Shown here: one piece after another, positions 34,840-43,231 of the stretch
How positions within the stretch are numbered: position 1 is the stretch's first letter
How the letters are laid out: every line of letters begins with the position of its first letter
Origin: Pseudomonas sp. MUP55
GTDB lineage: Bacteria; Pseudomonadota; Gammaproteobacteria; Pseudomonadales; Pseudomonadaceae
Assembly: GCF_034043515.1 (NCBI RefSeq)
Contig: NZ_CP138214.1
Location: forward strand, 2,294,001 to 2,358,000
Length of the DNA: 64,000 nt
Direction of reading: 5' to 3'
Notes under the pieces: model-generated
What the model was told of the DNA's origin: nothing
Seen by the model: the letters and a program-made list of their open reading frames with translations, nothing else
Databases searched by the model: none
Translations under genes and position numbers: made by a program

Positions 34840-36810
34840 ATGAGCCCGGCGATCAGTGCGCAAGACCTCGATTACCTGACCGCGCTGGGCCCGGCCGCGC
34901 TCAATGATGGCCCCGTCGCAGCGTTGGAACAGGCGTGGCAGGCCTGCCTGGGTGGGCAGGTCCGGCGCCCGCCGCAGGTTCGTCAGATGATCTGGGATTC
35001 CTGGCGACGCAGTGTCGCGGCCGGCATCGATCCGGCGGACAGCGCTTACCGCTTTGTCGCCGCCGACGCACTGACGGCCACGCTGGCCAACCACCGGGTG
35101 CTGATCGCCGCTGCCGCGCAAGTCATGCATGGGTTGCTGGCGTACAACCCGCGCGGGCATATCAACCTCACCGATGCCGACGGCACGACCTTGTATTTCT
35201 GCGGGCTGGACATCACGCCGGTGGGCAGCCGCCTGCTTGAATCGGTCCAAGGCACCAACTGCACCGGCCTGGCGCTGGCTCAGGACCATCTGGTGTATGT
35301 GCTGGCCGAAGAAAACTTCGCCGTCGGCCTGCGTCAACGCCGCATGCATTGCGCCGCCGCGCCGATCAAGAACGCCCAGGGCCAGACCCTGGCGATGCTG
35401 ACGCTCACGGCCGAGCCCGGCTGGTTTCACTTCCATACCCTGGGCACCGTCCAGGCGGCGGCGGAAGCCGTGTCCCGGCAGATGGCGTTGCAGGCGTTGC
35501 TGCAAGAGCAGCAAACCGTACTCGAAGTGCTGAACGAAGGCTTGGTGGTGCTGGATGAGCGCGGCTGCATCAAGGCGATCAATCGCTACGCACGGCAACT
35601 GTTCAATGTGGGGCTTGATGTGCTCGGCAGTCCCTTGCAGCGCCTTGGTCGCAGTGAGCTGAGCGAGGCGATGTTGCAGGGTGGCGAGAGTGTGCGCGAC
35701 CTCGATTGCACCTTTCGACTGCCCGACCGCAGCCAGCTCGCCTGCCTGGTCTCGGTGTGCCCGCTGGAGCAGGGCGGGGTGATTGTGTCGGTGCGCGAAA
35801 ACCGCCGCATCCGCGAAATCACCCGGCGTATTGTCGGCACCCAGGCCCGCTACACCTTTGAAACCATCCAGGGCACGTCGCGCGCGATGCAGGATGCACT
35901 GCACCTGGGGCGCATCGCCAGTCGGAGTGACTCCACCACGCTGATCCTCGGCGAAAGCGGCACCGGCAAGGAGTTATTTGCCCAGGCGATTCATAACGGC
36001 AGCGAACGTTGCAATGGCCCCTTCGTGGCGGTGAACTGCGGCGCGATTCCGCGGGACCTGGTGCAAAGCGAACTGTTCGGGCATATCGAAGGCGCCTTCA
36101 CCGGCTCGGCGCGGGGCGGCTCGGCGGGCAAGTTTGAACTGGCCGATGGCGGCACGATTTTTCTCGATGAAATCGGCGACATGGCCTTCGATGCTCAGGT
36201 CAGCCTGCTGCGTGTGTTGCAGGAAGGCGAAGTGACCCGCGTCGGCGCCAAGCACTCGCGGCCGGTGAATGTGCGCATCATCGCGGCGACCCACCGTAAT
36301 CTCAGCCAGGCGGTGGCCGAGGGGGCGTTTCGCGAGGACCTTTACTACCGCCTCAATGTGCTGAACATCACGGTGCCGCCCTTGCGCATGCGGCGCGACG
36401 ATATCCCCTTGCTGGCGCGCTATTTCCTGCAGCGCTGCGCGCGCTCGTTGCGTAAACCGCTGCAGGGTTTCGCGCCGGATGCGTTGGCGTTGCTCTCGGC
36501 GCATGGCTGGCCGGGCAATGTGCGTGAGCTGGAAAACGCTATCGAGCGCGCGACCAACCTGGCGATGGGCGAGTGGATCCAGCCGGGGGATTTGCCGCTG
36601 GACGCCAGGCCGCGCGCCACGGCCGGCCCAAGTGCCCCACAACCGACGCAGGAGCTGAGCAGCCATGAAATGCACGCCATCGTCACGGCCCTGACGGTGA
36701 CCGGCGGCAATATCCGCCTGGCCGCGCAGCAGCTGAAAGTCTCGCGGGGCGGGTTGTACAACAAGATGAGCCGGTTTGGCCTGAACGCCGCCGACTTCCG
36801 CAGTTCCTGA
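34840..36810 (+). CDS. Sigma-54-dependent enhancer-binding activator, AcoR-like
   Basis: A 656-residue activator. The GAF-type sensor is at about 60-195, a PAS-like segment at 205-310, and the AAA+ domain at 345-575 with Walker A GESGTGKE (371-378) and Walker B FLDEIGD. A Fis-type HTH is at the C-terminus (NIRLAAQQLKVSRGGLYNKM). The sigma-54-contacting loop reads GAFTGS rather than the usual GAFTGA (418-423). The AcoR/DhaR architecture suggests direct sensing of a small metabolite. Divergent from the dehydrogenase operon with its -24/-12 promoter, which it probably activates. Confidence 0.92.
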   Translation: MSPAISAQDLDYLTALGPAALNDGPVAALEQAWQACLGGQVRRPPQVRQMIWDSWRRSVAAGIDPADSAYRFVAADALTATLANHRVLIAAAAQVMHGLLAYNPRGHINLTDADGTTLYFCGLDITPVGSRLLESVQGTNCTGLALAQDHLVYVLAEENFAVGLRQRRMHCAAAPIKNAQGQTLAMLTLTAEPGWFHFHTLGTVQAAAEAVSRQMALQALLQEQQTVLEVLNEGLVVLDERGCIKAINRYARQLFNVGLDVLGSPLQRLGRSELSEAMLQGGESVRDLDCTFRLPDRSQLACLVSVCPLEQGGVIVSVRENRRIREITRRIVGTQARYTFETIQGTSRAMQDALHLGRIASRSDSTTLILGESGTGKELFAQAIHNGSERCNGPFVAVNCGAIPRDLVQSELFGHIEGAFTGSARGGSAGKFELADGGTIFLDEIGDMAFDAQVSLLRVLQEGEVTRVGAKHSRPVNVRIIAATHRNLSQAVAEGAFREDLYYRLNVLNITVPPLRMRRDDIPLLARYFLQRCARSLRKPLQGFAPDALALLSAHGWPGNVRELENAIERATNLAMGEWIQPGDLPLDARPRATAGPSAPQPTQELSSHEMHAIVTALTVTGGNIRLAAQQLKVSRGGLYNKMSRFGLNAADFRSS

Positions 36811-36850
36811 AAGGCCAACCAACCCAAATCCGGAGAACACCGACCGTCCC

Positions 36851-38409
36851 CTGTGGGAGCAGTCGAGCTTCAGCGAGGCTGCGATGGCGGTGGGTCAGGC
36901 AACATAAATGCCAGCAGTACCGCCGCCTTCGTAGCCTCGCTCGGGCTCGACAACTCCCACATTTGATCTGCGTTGGCTGTGAGTGCGGTGCCCGGCTTTC
37001 GAGCCCAAATCCAAGCAACACCGACAATCCCCTGTGGGAGCTGTCGAGCTTTAGCGAGGCTGCGATGGCGGTGGGTCAGGCAACACAAGTGCCAGCAGTG
37101 CCGCCGCCTTCGTAGCCTCGCTCGGGCTCGACAACTCCCACATTTGATCTGCGTTGGCTGTGAGTGCGGTGCCCGGCTTGTGAACCCAAATCCAACTAAC
37201 CCAAACAATCCCCTGTGGGAGCTGTCGAGCTTTAGCGAGGCTGCGATGGCGGTGGGTCAGGCGACACAAATGCCAGCAGTACCGCCGCCTTCGTAGCCTC
37301 GCTCGGGCTCGACAACTCCCACATTCGGTCTGTGTTGGCTGTGAGTGCGGTGCCTGGCTTGTGAACCCAAATCCAACCAACCCAAACAATCCCCTGTGGG
37401 AGCTGTCGAGCTTCAGCGAGGCTGCGATGGCGGTGTGTCAGGCAACACAAATGCCAGCAGTGCCGCGGCCTTCGTAGCCTCGCTAGGGCTCGACAACTCC
37501 CACATTTGATCTGCGTTGGCTGTGATTGCGGTGCCCGGCTTTCGAGCCCAAATTCAAGCAACACCGACAATCCCCTGTGGGAGCTGTCGAGCTTTAGCGA
37601 GGCTGCGATGGCGGCGGGTCAGGCAACACAAGTGCCAGCAATGCCGCCGCCTTCGTAGCCTCGCTCGGGCTCGACAACTCCCACATTTGATCTGCGTTGG
37701 CTGTGAGTGCGGTGCCCGGCTTGCGAACCCAAATCCAACCAACCCAAACAATTCCCTGTGGGAGCTGTCGAGCTTTAGCGAGGCTGCGATGGCGGTGGGT
37801 CAGGCGACACAAATGCCAGCCTTACCGCCGCCTTCGTAGCCTCGCCGGGGCTCGACAACTCCCACATTCGGTCTGTGTTGGCTGTGAGTGCGGTGCTTGG
37901 CTTGTGAACCCAAATCCAAGCAACACCGACAATCCCCTGTGGGAGCTGTCGAGCTTTAGCGAGGCTGCGATGGCGGTGGGTCAGGCAACACACCGCCAGC
38001 AGTGCCGCCGCCTTCGTAGCCTCGCTCGGGCTCGACAACTCCCACATTTGATCAGCGTTGGCTGTGATTGCGGTGCCCGGCTTTCGAGCCCAAATTCAAG
38101 CAACACCGACAATCCCCTGTGGGAGCTGTCGAGCTTCAGCGAGGCTGCGATGGCGGTGGGTCAGGCGACACAAATGCCAGCAGTACCGCCGCCTTCGTAG
38201 CCTCGCCGGGGCTCGACAACTCCCACATTTGATCTGCGTTGGCCGTGAGTGCGGTGCACGGCTTGTAAACCCAAATCCAACCAACCCAAACAATCCCCTG
38301 TGGGAGCTGTCGAGCTTTAGCGAGGCTGCGATGGCGGTGGTTCAGGCAACACAAATGCCGGCAAAGCCGCCGCCTTCGTAGCCTCGCTCGGGCTCGTCAA
38401 CTCCCACAT
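36851..38409. repeat. Nine-copy tandem array of ~181-bp REPIN units
   Basis: CTGTGGGAGC/TGTCGAG recurs at 36851, 37032, 37213, 37394, 37575, 37756, 37937, 38117 and 38298, a 180-181-bp period. Each unit holds a ~110-bp inverted REP pair (arms with AGCGAGGCTGCGA and TCGTAGCCTCGCT) and a ~70-bp spacer; the ninth unit lacks the spacer. Spacers fall in classes A (CAACACCGACAATCCCC) and B (CCAACCCAAACAATCCCC) in the order A,B,B / A,B,mixed / A,B. Marker bases such as CATTCGGTCTG follow units 3 and 6, so a three-unit, ~543-bp higher-order period is present. The array fills the gap between the convergent activator and LacI genes. ORFs on both strands here are by-products of the repeat. Confidence 0.95.
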
Positions 38410-38418
38410 TCGATCCCC

Positions 38419-39468
38419 TCAGGTGCCCATATTTTCCGAAGTCACGATCTGCGGCGGGATATGCACCCGGTGTCGCGCAGGTTCGAAGGTCTCGTCAGTC
38501 TGCAACTGCACCAGCAGCTCGATCAGGGCCACGGCCGTCTGGCGCGGCTGGGAATCCATCACCACGTCGATCAATCCCTGGCTCAACGCCTGGCGCGACA
38601 GGTCGGTGGACTCCTGCAAAATGGCGCACAACGCCGGGCGCTTGGGCAGTTGCGCCAGGGCGTTGATCACGCCGTCACCGCCACCGCCCACCACACAGAG
38701 CCCGCGCAGGTCGGTGTGGCGGCTGAGCAGGTCGAGGGTGGCTTCTTCGGTGATGTCGCAGTTGTCCAGGTTGATCAGCGGTTCCAACGGCTTGAGCCCC
38801 GGCGCGTGTTCGGCCAGGTAGCTGTGCAAACCTTCGACCCGCGCCTGGTGGCCGAGAAAGCGATGCCCGCCCAGCAGAATGCCCACGCTGCCTTTGCGCG
38901 CGCCGCAGGTGCGCGCCAACAGCCAACCCATGGTGCGGCCGACGACCTGGTTATCCTGGCCCACATAAGGTTCGGCGGCCTGTTCGTGAATATCCGAGAG
39001 CAGCGCCACCACCGGCACCCCGGCCTGGCGGATGTGCGCCAGGCAGGCATTGATCAGCGGATGGGCGAAGCTGACCACCGCCAGGGCGTCGCACTGCACG
39101 GCCAGTTGCTCGATCTGCGCGACGATGGCGCTGGGTGTGCGGTCGACGATGTACTCGAACTGGCAGCTCAGGTTGGCGCTGGCGTGATGCTGCGCCGCCG
39201 TGCTGATCGACTGGGCCAGGTTGGCGTAGAACGCCTGGGCGGTGCCCAGCAGGAGAATGCCGAAACGGTAGGTCGGACGCCGTTCGCGGATGCGCTGGCC
39301 GATCAGCCGCGCGGCGAAATAACCGACCGCCTCGGCGGCCTGGAACACTTGTTCGGCGGTGTCCGGGTTGACCGGCGCGCGGGCGTTCAATACGCGGTCG
39401 ACGGTGGCCACGCTGAGGCCCGCCTGGGCGGCGACGGTGGCGATGGTCGGGCGTTTACTGGTGTTCAT
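38419..39468 (-). CDS. LacI-family transcriptional regulator
   Basis: A 349-residue regulator. The HTH is at the N-terminus (PTIATVAAQAGLSVATVDRV) with hinge (AEAVGYFAARLIGQRI), then a periplasmic-binding-protein-like effector domain with LALVVSF-like beta strands and a C-terminal VHIPPQIVTSENM typical of RbsR/inositol-type LacI members. It is divergent from the oxygenase operon and a perfect inverted repeat lies between them at 39487-39506. Likely represses the oxygenase set in the absence of a cyclitol or sugar signal (inference). Confidence 0.92.
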   Translation of the reverse strand: MNTSKRPTIATVAAQAGLSVATVDRVLNARAPVNPDTAEQVFQAAEAVGYFAARLIGQRIRERRPTYRFGILLLGTAQAFYANLAQSISTAAQHHASANLSCQFEYIVDRTPSAIVAQIEQLAVQCDALAVVSFAHPLINACLAHIRQAGVPVVALLSDIHEQAAEPYVGQDNQVVGRTMGWLLARTCGARKGSVGILLGGHRFLGHQARVEGLHSYLAEHAPGLKPLEPLINLDNCDITEEATLDLLSRHTDLRGLCVVGGGGDGVINALAQLPKRPALCAILQESTDLSRQALSQGLIDVVMDSQPRQTAVALIELLVQLQTDETFEPARHRVHIPPQIVTSENMGT

Positions 39469-39486
39469 GGCAAGCCCCTTGAGCGT

Positions 39487-39506
39487 CTTGATAGAAAACT
39501 ATCAAG
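39487..39506. promoter_or_regulatory. LacI-family operator
   Basis: CTTGATAG-AAAA-CTATCAAG is a perfect 8-bp inverted repeat with a 4-bp spacer, 19 bp upstream of the lacI-type start. A further direct half-site CTTGATAG is at 39529-39536. The pair of sites between the divergent genes suggests control of both directions. Confidence 0.68.
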
Positions 39507-39630
39507 CCCCGCTGGGCCTGGATGATAGCTTGATAGGGAATGGATTCAAGGCCTTGAGGCTGATTTAGCCGCACTCTATCGTTGGTTTCGCAAAGCCCCT
39601 GAAACCCCACGCTTGCGGAGAACAATAACA

Positions 39631-40740
39631 ATGCCCGAACACACCGCTCACCGCGCCCGGCGCGATTACAGCCTGACCGGCCCCGAAGCCGCCCGCGCCG
39701 CCGAAAAAGGCCTGGTCTCGGCCCGCTGGTACCAATCGCCGATCTCGCGCAAACGCATGAAGGAACTGATGCAGCGCCGTGACGGCCCGGCCCTGCTGGA
39801 CACCGCGATCTGGTTCACGGCCTTGTTTGTCACCGGCTTCGGCGGCTACTGGTTCTGGGGTTCCTGGGCCTGCGTGCCGTTCTTCCTGGCCTATGGCGTG
39901 CTCTACGGCACCGCCTCCAACCCGCGCTGGCACGAAACCGGCCATGGCACGGCGTTCAAGACGCGCTGGATGAATGACGCGCTGTACCCGGTGGCGTGTT
40001 TCATGTGCCTGTTCGAACCCCATGTATGGCGCTGGAGCCATGCCCGGCATCACACTGACACCATCGTCGTCGGCCGCGACCCGGAGATCGTCGAACCGCG
40101 CCCGCCAAGCTTCTGGATGATGTTCCTGAGCCTGTTCAACCTGCCCCTGGCCTGGAAGACCTTCAGTGGCGTGGCCCGCCATGCCATCGGCCGGATGAGC
40201 GCACAGGAGCAGGACTTCATCCCCGAATCCGAATGGCCCAAGGTGTTTCGTGCCGCGCGTATCTGGGTGGGCATCTATGCGCTGGTCATCGGCACCGCGT
40301 TGTACCTGCACAGCTGGTTGCCGCTGATGCTGGTGGGGCTGCCGAGCGTGTATGGCGCCTGGCTGGGCTACCTGTTCGGCCTTACCCAGCACGTGGGCCT
40401 GGCCGAAGATGTACTCGACCACCGCAGCAACTGCCGCACCATTTACATGAACCGCGTGCTGCGCTTTATCTACATGGACATGAACTACCACCTCGAACAC
40501 CACATGTACCCGATGGTGCCGTACCACGCGCTCGAACAGCTGCACGAAGAAATCCGCGGCGATTGCCCGCCGCCGTACGCCAACCTGTTCGAGGCCTACA
40601 AGGAAATCCTGCCAACCCTGTGGAAACAGCGCAGCGACCCGACCTATTTCGTCCAGCGCCCGGTCCCCACAGTGGCGAGCGAGCCTGCTCGCGCTGAGCT
40701 GCGCGGCAGCCCCAATAAACCTGACGCAGTCTTTCAGTAA
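39631..40740 (+). CDS. Membrane di-iron oxygenase/fatty-acid-desaturase family (MocD-like)
   Basis: A 369-residue integral membrane protein with the three histidine boxes of the desaturase/AlkB superfamily: RWHETGHG, HARHHTDT and YHLEHHMYP. Helices surround them at about 62-80, 85-102, 218-236 and 240-258. With the adjacent Rieske ferredoxin and reductase it forms an oxygenase chain equivalent to rhizobial MocDEF, in which the MocD-type protein is proposed to demethylate the O-methyl inosamine rhizopine. The last ~22 residues (from PTVASEPARAEL) are encoded by a REP arm. Start ATG 39631 with GGAG upstream. An alkyl or lipid substrate is the main alternative. Confidence 0.88.
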   Translation: MPEHTAHRARRDYSLTGPEAARAAEKGLVSARWYQSPISRKRMKELMQRRDGPALLDTAIWFTALFVTGFGGYWFWGSWACVPFFLAYGVLYGTASNPRWHETGHGTAFKTRWMNDALYPVACFMCLFEPHVWRWSHARHHTDTIVVGRDPEIVEPRPPSFWMMFLSLFNLPLAWKTFSGVARHAIGRMSAQEQDFIPESEWPKVFRAARIWVGIYALVIGTALYLHSWLPLMLVGLPSVYGAWLGYLFGLTQHVGLAEDVLDHRSNCRTIYMNRVLRFIYMDMNYHLEHHMYPMVPYHALEQLHEEIRGDCPPPYANLFEAYKEILPTLWKQRSDPTYFVQRPVPTVASEPARAELRGSPNKPDAVFQ

Positions 40741-40801
40741 AACCCGATCGCGACCCTGGGGCCGCTGCGCAGCCCAGCGCGAGCAAGCTCGCTCGCCACA
40801 A
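40670..40801. repeat. REP doublet overlapping the oxygenase gene 3' end
   Basis: Left arm CAGTGGCGAGCGAGCCTGCT (from 40670) is complementary to right arm AGCAAGCTCGCTCGCCACA (ending 40800), and the inner CTGCGCGGCAGCCCC pairs with GGGGCCGCTGCGCAG. The left arm and part of the loop are coding, and the stop codon (40738-40740) lies in the loop. Confidence 0.85.
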
Positions 40802-40828
40802 GGGACGTTATTCACCTGGAGAAAAGTC

Positions 40829-41149
40829 ATGAACGATCAATGGATCGACGTCTGCGCCGTGGGCGAAATAGACGAAGAAGACGTGCTGCGCTTCGACCAC
40901 GGCGCCCACACCTATGCGGTGTTCCGCTCCGCCGACAATGAGTTTTTCGCCACCGCCGGCCTGTGCACCCACGAGAAAATCCACTTGGCCGACGGCCTGG
41001 TCATGGACCACGTCATCGAATGCCCCAAGCACAACGGGCGCTTCGATTACCGCTCCGGCAAGGCCCTGGGCGCGCCGGTCTGCGTCAACCTGAAAACCTA
41101 CCCGGTACGGGTCGAAGCGGGGCGAGTGCTGCTCGCTGTCACGGCTTGA
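40829..41149 (+). CDS. Rieske [2Fe-2S] ferredoxin, MocE family
   Basis: A 106-residue Rieske ferredoxin. Cluster ligands are C46 and H48 (CTHEKIHL) and C65 and H68 (CPKHNGRF), the standard C-x-H...C-x2-H spacing. It carries electrons from the reductase that follows to the membrane oxygenase. GGAG lies 10 nt upstream, and the stop overlaps the reductase start (TGATG). Confidence 0.94.
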   Translation: MNDQWIDVCAVGEIDEEDVLRFDHGAHTYAVFRSADNEFFATAGLCTHEKIHLADGLVMDHVIECPKHNGRFDYRSGKALGAPVCVNLKTYPVRVEAGRVLLAVTA

Positions 41150-42351
41150 TGATGAGCGCGCCCCTGATTATCGTCGGCGCCGGCCATGCCGGTGGCCGCG
41201 CGGCGTTGACCCTGCGCGAAGAGGGTTACGACGGTCGACTGATCCTGATCGGCGACGAACCACACGTCCCCTACGAACGACCGCCGCTGTCCAAGGCCCT
41301 GTTGCAAGGCAGCCTGGACCTGGCTGGGTGCAGCCTGTGCGACAGCACGCGGCTGGCCGAGCTGAGCATCGAGCATATCGCCGGCAATGCGGTCAGCCGG
41401 CTGGTGCCGCAGCAACATCAACTGCAACTGGCCGATGGCCGCTGGCTGGACTATGCCGGTGTGTTACTGGCCACAGGCGGTCGGGCGCGGCGTTTGCCGC
41501 AGGCTCAGGCCAACGTGCTGTACCTGCGCACTCACGACGAAGCATTGGCCCTGCGCGCAACGTTGCGCCCCGGCACCCGGCTGGTGGTGGTCGGCGGTGG
41601 GTTCATCGGCCTGGAAGTGGCGGCGACCGCCCGTGGCCTGGGCTGCGCGGTAACGGTGCTGGAAGCCGGGCCGCGCCTGGCGGGCAGGGTATTGCCGCCG
41701 ATCATCAGCGAAGCATTGCTGAAGGTGCACCGCGAGCAGGGCGTGGACGTGCGCTTGAACGTCGCGGTGGAATGCATCCATGCCGACGCCGTGCAACTGG
41801 TGGATGGGCAGACGCTGCCCTGTGACCTGGTGGTGGTCGGCATCGGCATGCAGCCGAACGTTGAACTGGCGGCGGCGGCCGGGCTGGACGTCGGGCAGGG
41901 CATTCGCGTTGACGCGTACTTGCGCACCAGCGCGGCGAACATCTACGCGGCGGGGGACGTCTGCGAGTTCCGGCTCGGCGGCGTCTATCAGCGTCAGGAA
42001 ACCTGGCGCAACGCCGAGGCCCAGGGGCGGCACGCGGCGTTGAACCTGCTGGGTCGCGCGTTGCCTTTCGAAGCCGTACCGGGTTTCTGGTCCGATCAGT
42101 ATGACTGGGGCTTGCAGACGGTGGGTGTGATGACGCCGAGTAGCGTCAGCCGCGCCTTGCCCCAGGGCGGCGTGCTGCTGTTCTACCTCGATGCCGACGG
42201 CTATTTGCAAGGCGCCTGCGGTTGGGCGCCGGGCAACAGCGTGGCCAGGGACATTAAGCTGTGCGAACGGCTGATACTCGCACGCGTTGCGTTGTCGACG
42301 GCTGACTTGGCGGATCCGGCGGTCTCCCTTAAACACTGGCTGCGAGGCTGA
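41149..42351 (+). CDS. NAD(P)H:ferredoxin reductase, FAD-dependent (MocF-like)
   Basis: A 400-residue pyridine-nucleotide-disulfide-type oxidoreductase of the putidaredoxin/rubredoxin reductase group. The FAD motif IIVGAGHAGGRAAL is at the N-terminus, YERPPLSKALLQG follows, the NAD motif VVVGGGFIGLEVAA is near residue 147, and IYAAGDVCEF closes the FAD site. Two overlapping starts (41149 and 41152) are possible. It reduces the Rieske protein encoded immediately upstream. Confidence 0.93.
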   Translation: MMSAPLIIVGAGHAGGRAALTLREEGYDGRLILIGDEPHVPYERPPLSKALLQGSLDLAGCSLCDSTRLAELSIEHIAGNAVSRLVPQQHQLQLADGRWLDYAGVLLATGGRARRLPQAQANVLYLRTHDEALALRATLRPGTRLVVVGGGFIGLEVAATARGLGCAVTVLEAGPRLAGRVLPPIISEALLKVHREQGVDVRLNVAVECIHADAVQLVDGQTLPCDLVVVGIGMQPNVELAAAAGLDVGQGIRVDAYLRTSAANIYAAGDVCEFRLGGVYQRQETWRNAEAQGRHAALNLLGRALPFEAVPGFWSDQYDWGLQTVGVMTPSSVSRALPQGGVLLFYLDADGYLQGACGWAPGNSVARDIKLCERLILARVALSTADLADPAVSLKHWLRG

Positions 42352-42352
42352 C

Positions 42353-43231
42353 ATGCGCCAATTACTGGTATTCCAATCCCTGTGGGCCATGCAAACCGAA
42401 CCGGGTCCGCTCGAAGCGCAACTGGATCGCATCGTCGCCGCCGGTTTCGATGGCGTCACCGATCACTACTGGAAGGCCGCCGAGGTCGCTCGCCTGCATG
42501 CGGCCACCGCCGAGCGTGGCTTGCAGATCGAAGGCCAGCTGTTTCCGCAGTCGGTGGATGACGTGGCGCGGGCACTGGATGTGATCAGCCGCCACGGCTG
42601 CCATCACCTCACCCTGCAAGCCGACGTGCGCCCGCGTAGCCAGGCCGAGGCGGCCCGCTTGGTCGAAGGCTGGCAACGCCTGGCCGAGCAGGTGGAGTTC
42701 CCGATCCTGCTGGAAACCCACCGTTATCGCCTGACCAGTGACCTGCTGTTTACCCTCGACCTGCTGGCCCAGATGCCCGACCTGAAACTGCTGGCGGACC
42801 TGTCCCATTACGTGGTCGGACGCGAACTACCCGAGCCCGGCGCCGATGAAGATGATGAACAGATACGCACCATCCTGCGCCATAGCTGGGGGTTTCATGG
42901 CCGTGTGGCGAGCAGCGAGCAGGTGCAGGTGTCGCTGGATTTCGCGCAGCATCAAGCCTGGGTTGAGCGTTTTATCGGTTGGTGGCGCTACGGCATCGAG
43001 GACTGGCTGGCCCGTCCCGACACCCCGCAAAGCCTGCCCTTCACCTGCGAACTCGGCCCGCCGCCTTATGCGATCACCGACGCGGATGGCCGAGAACTCA
43101 GTGACCGCTGGGCGCAGGCGCTGACAATCAAGCGCCTGGTTCGCAGCCTATGGGAGCAGTGCGTAAGCCATCAGGACAGCAACCCGGTGCTGACCGCCAC
43201 AATCAAAAACACCCCCAATACCGCGCGGTAG
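42353..43231 (+). CDS. Sugar-phosphate isomerase/epimerase-like TIM barrel protein
   Basis: A 292-residue xylose-isomerase-like TIM barrel (MRQLLVFQSLWAMQTEPGPL). The likely metal residues are in ILLETHRYR, LADLSHYVVG and HSWGFHGR. It begins 1 bp after the reductase stop and so belongs to the oxygenase operon. The family includes cyclitol isomerases and dehydratases (IolE/MocC type); the reaction here is not determined. Its last 61 bp overlap the convergent uppP gene. Confidence 0.82.
   Translation: MRQLLVFQSLWAMQTEPGPLEAQLDRIVAAGFDGVTDHYWKAAEVARLHAATAERGLQIEGQLFPQSVDDVARALDVISRHGCHHLTLQADVRPRSQAEAARLVEGWQRLAEQVEFPILLETHRYRLTSDLLFTLDLLAQMPDLKLLADLSHYVVGRELPEPGADEDDEQIRTILRHSWGFHGRVASSEQVQVSLDFAQHQAWVERFIGWWRYGIEDWLARPDTPQSLPFTCELGPPPYAITDADGRELSDRWAQALTIKRLVRSLWEQCVSHQDSNPVLTATIKNTPNTAR

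Noticed and set aside
36870..38381. Families of similar 65-112-codon ORFs on both strands
   Set aside because: They arise because the 181-bp repeat is open in several frames. They have no ribosome sites, and frames shift by one base per unit.
36851..38409. CRISPR array suggested by regular spacing
   Set aside because: Units are ~181 bp, the spacers are themselves repeated, no cas genes are present, and the repeated part is a REP palindrome.
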